A DNA stretch of 64,000 bases, taken from assembly GCF_018863395.1 (NCBI RefSeq), contig NZ_JAHKRR010000001.1, positions 1,240,001 to 1,304,000 of the forward strand, written 5' to 3'. Below the pieces are notes generated by a model. That model was not told the DNA's origin and made no database searches. It saw only the letters and a list, made by a program, of their open reading frames with translations. The DNA comes from Sinomicrobium weinanense. GTDB lineage: Bacteria > Bacteroidota > Bacteroidia > Flavobacteriales > Flavobacteriaceae. The position numbers and the translations under genes are program-made. The first letter of the stretch is position 1; each line of letters opens with the position of its first letter. Below are positions 61,359 to 64,000 of this stretch, piece by piece.

Positions 61359-62240
61359 TTATATGTTCAATTTGGCGAAAGCCCTTACGGGAAATGTCCC
61401 TACCCCCTTGAACTTCGGGGGAGCGGCAGTAAAGGTATAATCGCTTTCCGGTAGCTTGTCCAGGTTACACATATGCTCAACAATAAGAATATCGGCTCCT
61501 AAAAGAATTGAATGTACCGGACGGTCGCCCTTTTGGGTATTGTCTATATTATGACTGTCTATACCTACCAGTTTTACTTCACAATTTTTCAGGTATTCCG
61601 CAACTTCCCCGGTAAGGTAGGGATGGCCCTCAAAATATTTTTCAGTATTCCAGTGTTTTGCCCAGCCGGTATGGACCAATACCGCCCGGTTCCTGACTTC
61701 TTTTCCTCTAAAGAATTCTACTCCTACCTCTGTTACTCCTTCAGCGTCTATGGTAATACCATCAAGGTCTACAAAGGCTTCAAGCCCGGTTTCCGAAAGG
61801 TCTTTACCGTGTTCATAGCGATGAAAAGGACAATCTATATAGGTTCCGGTATTGGATACCATTTCTATTTTTCCTATTTGAAATTCGGTGCCCTCTCCGT
61901 AAAATTTCCGTGAATTCTCCCTGCTCAGGTAATCACATATCACCGGGGCAGGTAATCCTTTGTAGGTGACAAGCCCGTCAAAAACGGTATGGCTCAGATC
62001 CATCAACACTTCTTTACGGGCATTGACGGGAGTTGTTCTCTTGTGTTTTTCTTCGATATAGTGCTTATTCAGGATATTCACCTTCTTCACCATAAGTAAT
62101 TGCATATCCTCAACAATATAATCGGCAAGCTCCTTGTCGGATATTCCGTCCCTGTCGATATCAAGACGAAAATCCTGTCCTTGTATCCCACCACCGTTGG
62201 TGAATTCTATTTCAAAATCAAAGACAACTCTTTTTTCCAT
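61359..62240 (-). CDS. Cyclase-family (kynurenine formamidase-like) protein with extra N-terminal domain
   Basis: 293 residues. Residues about 79-290 form the cyclase/KynB-type metal hydrolase: MDLSHTVFDGLVTYKGLPAP, the metal motif as NTGTYIDCPFH (Tyr134 in place of the usual His of GTH-x-D, Asp136 and His140 kept), and AAPPKFKGVGTFPVRAFA. The first 68 residues (FDFEIEFTNGGGIQGQDFRL) are a separate alpha-beta segment not in KynB. No signal peptide. Substrate unknown. Downstream of rny on the minus strand but behind its terminator. Confidence 0.88.
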   Translation of the reverse strand: MEKRVVFDFEIEFTNGGGIQGQDFRLDIDRDGISDKELADYIVEDMQLLMVKKVNILNKHYIEEKHKRTTPVNARKEVLMDLSHTVFDGLVTYKGLPAPVICDYLSRENSRKFYGEGTEFQIGKIEMVSNTGTYIDCPFHRYEHGKDLSETGLEAFVDLDGITIDAEGVTEVGVEFFRGKEVRNRAVLVHTGWAKHWNTEKYFEGHPYLTGEVAEYLKNCEVKLVGIDSHNIDNTQKGDRPVHSILLGADILIVEHMCNLDKLPESDYTFTAAPPKFKGVGTFPVRAFAKLNI

Positions 62241-62291
62241 ATCAGATCTGAAATATTTAAATAGTTTCTTAGTTAAAAAAATGGGCTATAA

Positions 62292-62327
62292 ACAAAAAAG
62301 ACAGCTTCCCGTATGTGAAGCTATCTT
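62292..62327 (-). terminator. Intrinsic terminator of rny
   Basis: On the minus strand AGATAGCTTC ... GAAGCTGTCT (10-bp stem with one mismatch, 8-nt loop) is followed by six T. It lies 24 nt after the rny stop. Confidence 0.88.
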
Positions 62328-62350
62328 TTATATTTATTTTCAGAGCGTTT

Positions 62351-63913
62351 TTATTTGGCGATGTTCACCGACCTTGTTTCCCTGATCACGGTTACCTTTA
62401 CCTGTCCGGGATAGGTCATGTCTGTCTGTATTTTCTGGGATATTTCAAAAGACAGTTCGGCTGCCTTGTCGTCATTGACCCTTTCGCTCTCCACAATAAC
62501 CCGGAGTTCCCTTCCGGCCTGGATGGCATAGGCCTTTTTAACACCGTTAAAACCAAAGGCTATATCTTCCAGGTCCTTGAGTCGCTGGATATAAGAATCC
62601 AACACCTGCCGCCTGGCTCCCGGCCTGGCTCCGCTTATGGCATCGCAAACCTGTACAATAGGGGCTATGAGTGATTTCATCTCTACCTCGTCGTGGTGAG
62701 CTCCGATAGCATTGCAGACATCGGGTTTTTCCCCGTATTTTTCAGCCCACTCCATCCCGAGAATAGCGTGGGGCATTTCGGTTTCAGATTCCGGCACTTT
62801 TCCTATATCGTGGAGCAATCCGGCGCGTTTGGCCAGTTTCGGGTTCAACCCTAGTTCTGCCGCCATTACTCCGCATAACTTGGCTACCTCACGGGAGTGC
62901 TGCAACAGGTTCTGTCCGTAGGAAGAACGATATTTCATTCTCCCTACCATTTTTATCAGTTCGGGATGCAGGCCGTGAATACCGAGGTCTATGATCGTCC
63001 TCTTCCCTACTTCTATGATCTCTTCTTCTATTTGTTTTGTGGTTTTTTGTACCACTTCTTCAATACGAGCCGGGTGTATCCTTCCGTCGGTTACCAGCTT
63101 ATGCAGGGACAGGCGGGCAATTTCCCTTCTCACTGCATCGAAACACGATAAAATAATGGCTTCGGGAGTGTCATCTACAATGATCTCTACCCCGGTGGCA
63201 GATTCCAGTGCCCGGATATTCCTTCCTTCCCGTCCGATGATCCTTCCTTTGATATCATCAGACTCGAGATTGAACACAGAGACACAGTTTTCTACGGCCT
63301 CTTCCGTTCCTATACGTTGTATGGTGTTTATAATAACTTTCTTCGCTTCCTGCTGGGCGGTAAGTTTTGCCTCTTCGAGCGTATTCTGTACATAGCTCAT
63401 GGCATCACTTTTGGCATCGGCCCTGAGAGATTCGATCAGTTGGCTTTTAGCTTCTTCAGCAGGCAGTCCGGAGATGATTTCCAGTTGTTTTACCTGGCTT
63501 TTATGCAGTTTTTCTACCTCGGCCTGCTTCTTTTCGAGGATCTCCATGCGGTATTCATAGTCCCTGGCCTTTGTTTCCAGCTCTTCGGTAAGTTTCTTGT
63601 TTTTGGAGAGTTCACTGTTTGCCTGGGCTTCCTTATCCTTGGTCCGTTTTTCTATTTCGGCAATCTTTTTGTCTTTGGCCACAATGACCTTTTCGTGTTC
63701 TGCTTTTAATTCCAGGAATTTTTCCTTGGCCTGGAATATTTTGTCTTTTTTGATACTTTCTCCTTCAGCTTTGGCCTCCTTGACAACAGATGCTGCTTCT
63801 CTTTTGGCATTTGCCAATATCTTAGACGCGTTTTTCTTTTCCATTAGCTTGGCGATCACAAGCCCCAGGGCTACGCCAATTATACCTGCAACAATAATCA
63901 TAGTTGTATCCAT
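62351..63913 (-). CDS. rny: Ribonuclease Y
   Basis: 520 residues. One N-terminal membrane helix ([20 protein letters not shown]), a long coiled coil to about residue 195, KH domain ([20 protein letters not shown]), and HD domain with metal-binding [10 protein letters not shown] and [10 protein letters not shown]. Membrane-bound endoribonuclease that starts mRNA decay. Full length with all motifs. Upstream, at the window edge, lies what may be the 3' end of a small RNA gene; a strong terminator follows. Confidence 0.97.
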   Translation of the reverse strand: MDTTMIIVAGIIGVALGLVIAKLMEKKNASKILANAKREAASVVKEAKAEGESIKKDKIFQAKEKFLELKAEHEKVIVAKDKKIAEIEKRTKDKEAQANSELSKNKKLTEELETKARDYEYRMEILEKKQAEVEKLHKSQVKQLEIISGLPAEEAKSQLIESLRADAKSDAMSYVQNTLEEAKLTAQQEAKKVIINTIQRIGTEEAVENCVSVFNLESDDIKGRIIGREGRNIRALESATGVEIIVDDTPEAIILSCFDAVRREIARLSLHKLVTDGRIHPARIEEVVQKTTKQIEEEIIEVGKRTIIDLGIHGLHPELIKMVGRMKYRSSYGQNLLQHSREVAKLCGVMAAELGLNPKLAKRAGLLHDIGKVPESETEMPHAILGMEWAEKYGEKPDVCNAIGAHHDEVEMKSLIAPIVQVCDAISGARPGARRQVLDSYIQRLKDLEDIAFGFNGVKKAYAIQAGRELRVIVESERVNDDKAAELSFEISQKIQTDMTYPGQVKVTVIRETRSVNIAK

Positions 63914-63934
63914 CTTTGTTTTTATTTAAAAAAA

Positions 63935-64000
63935 AAGCCTACATCGGCATGGGTTCTGTATAAACTCCAAAAGACAAGTTTAGGGCTAACCAACTGCTCA
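63935..64000 (-). ncRNA. ssrS: Possible 3' end of 6S RNA, cut by the window edge
   Basis: On the minus strand the sequence runs into ACCCATGCCGATGTAGGC followed by nine T, a terminator-like 3' end with no open frame. In flavobacteria a 6S RNA gene often sits near zapA and rny, so the position fits. The 5' half, which would pair with this end, is outside the window, so the call is tentative. Confidence 0.3.

Overview
The window is a 64 kb piece of a Bacteroidota chromosome, most likely from the family Flavobacteriaceae. The evidence is a SusC/SusD pair, Bacteroidota-type promoters (TTTG, about 20 nt, then TAnnTTTG), A/T-rich leaders with almost no Shine-Dalgarno sequences, DUF349, DUF3810, DUF2490, OstA-like and tandem DUF368 proteins, and a flavobacterial gene order around rsh-fur-purA and TPR-DUF368-DUF368-aroE-DUF349. 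No tRNA or rRNA gene, CRISPR array, prophage, transposase gene or plasmid gene was seen.

Layout. 1-7.6 kb: the 3' end of pheT, katG, a small membrane protein, a Crp/Fnr regulator with a DoxX protein, an AraC regulator and a secreted esterase. 7.7-16.6 kb, minus strand: a compact polysaccharide utilisation locus, probably for arabinan. Its order is susC, susD, GH43, GH51 arabinofuranosidase, GH43 endo-arabinanase, behind one strong promoter. 16.9-29 kb: glyA, fumarylacetoacetase, a GrpB-like protein, an M28 peptidase, a large zincin metalloprotease, prfB (RF2, read through a programmed +1 frameshift), a HAD phosphatase, an ArsC-family protein and a second esterase. 29-34.4 kb, minus strand: AraC regulator, pirin, GNAT, pirin and YceI, next to a PepD dipeptidase. 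34.6-43.5 kb: a DUF3810 membrane protein, two amidohydrolase genes carrying three amidohydrolase units of which only one keeps its metal ligands, an unrecognised membrane protein, a SpoU methyltransferase and an M48 CAAX-type protease. 43.8-58.2 kb: core genes rsh, fur, purA, ostA-like, class III aminotransferase, TPR protein, two DUF368 genes, aroE and DUF349. 58.4-64 kb: DUF2490, a TonB-dependent receptor, a cyclase-family protein, rny, and possibly the 3' end of 6S RNA at the edge.

Most genes are ordinary housekeeping or envelope genes. I did not find a convincing new defence, secretion or biosynthetic system. The most interesting material is between the genes: a pair of about 120-150 bp palindromic elements with matching termini (25.9 and 29.0 kb), a third hairpin with the same core acting as the glyA terminator, and a class of word-like 7-8 nt degenerate repeats at many gene junctions. 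These repeats often sit as inverted pairs and in two cases run into the coding sequence as a C-terminal tail. At protein level the best leads are the tandem DUF368 paralogues, the one-active-of-three amidohydrolase pair, the frameshifted prfB in a lineage that hardly uses Shine-Dalgarno pairing, and several enzymes with a substituted metal ligand.

Many starts were moved inwards from the longest open frame (esterases, glyA, GrpB, M28, pirins, M48, fur, TPR, DUF368-1, aroE). The upstream part of those frames is promoter or repeat DNA, and a signal peptide or conserved N-terminus begins at the chosen codon.
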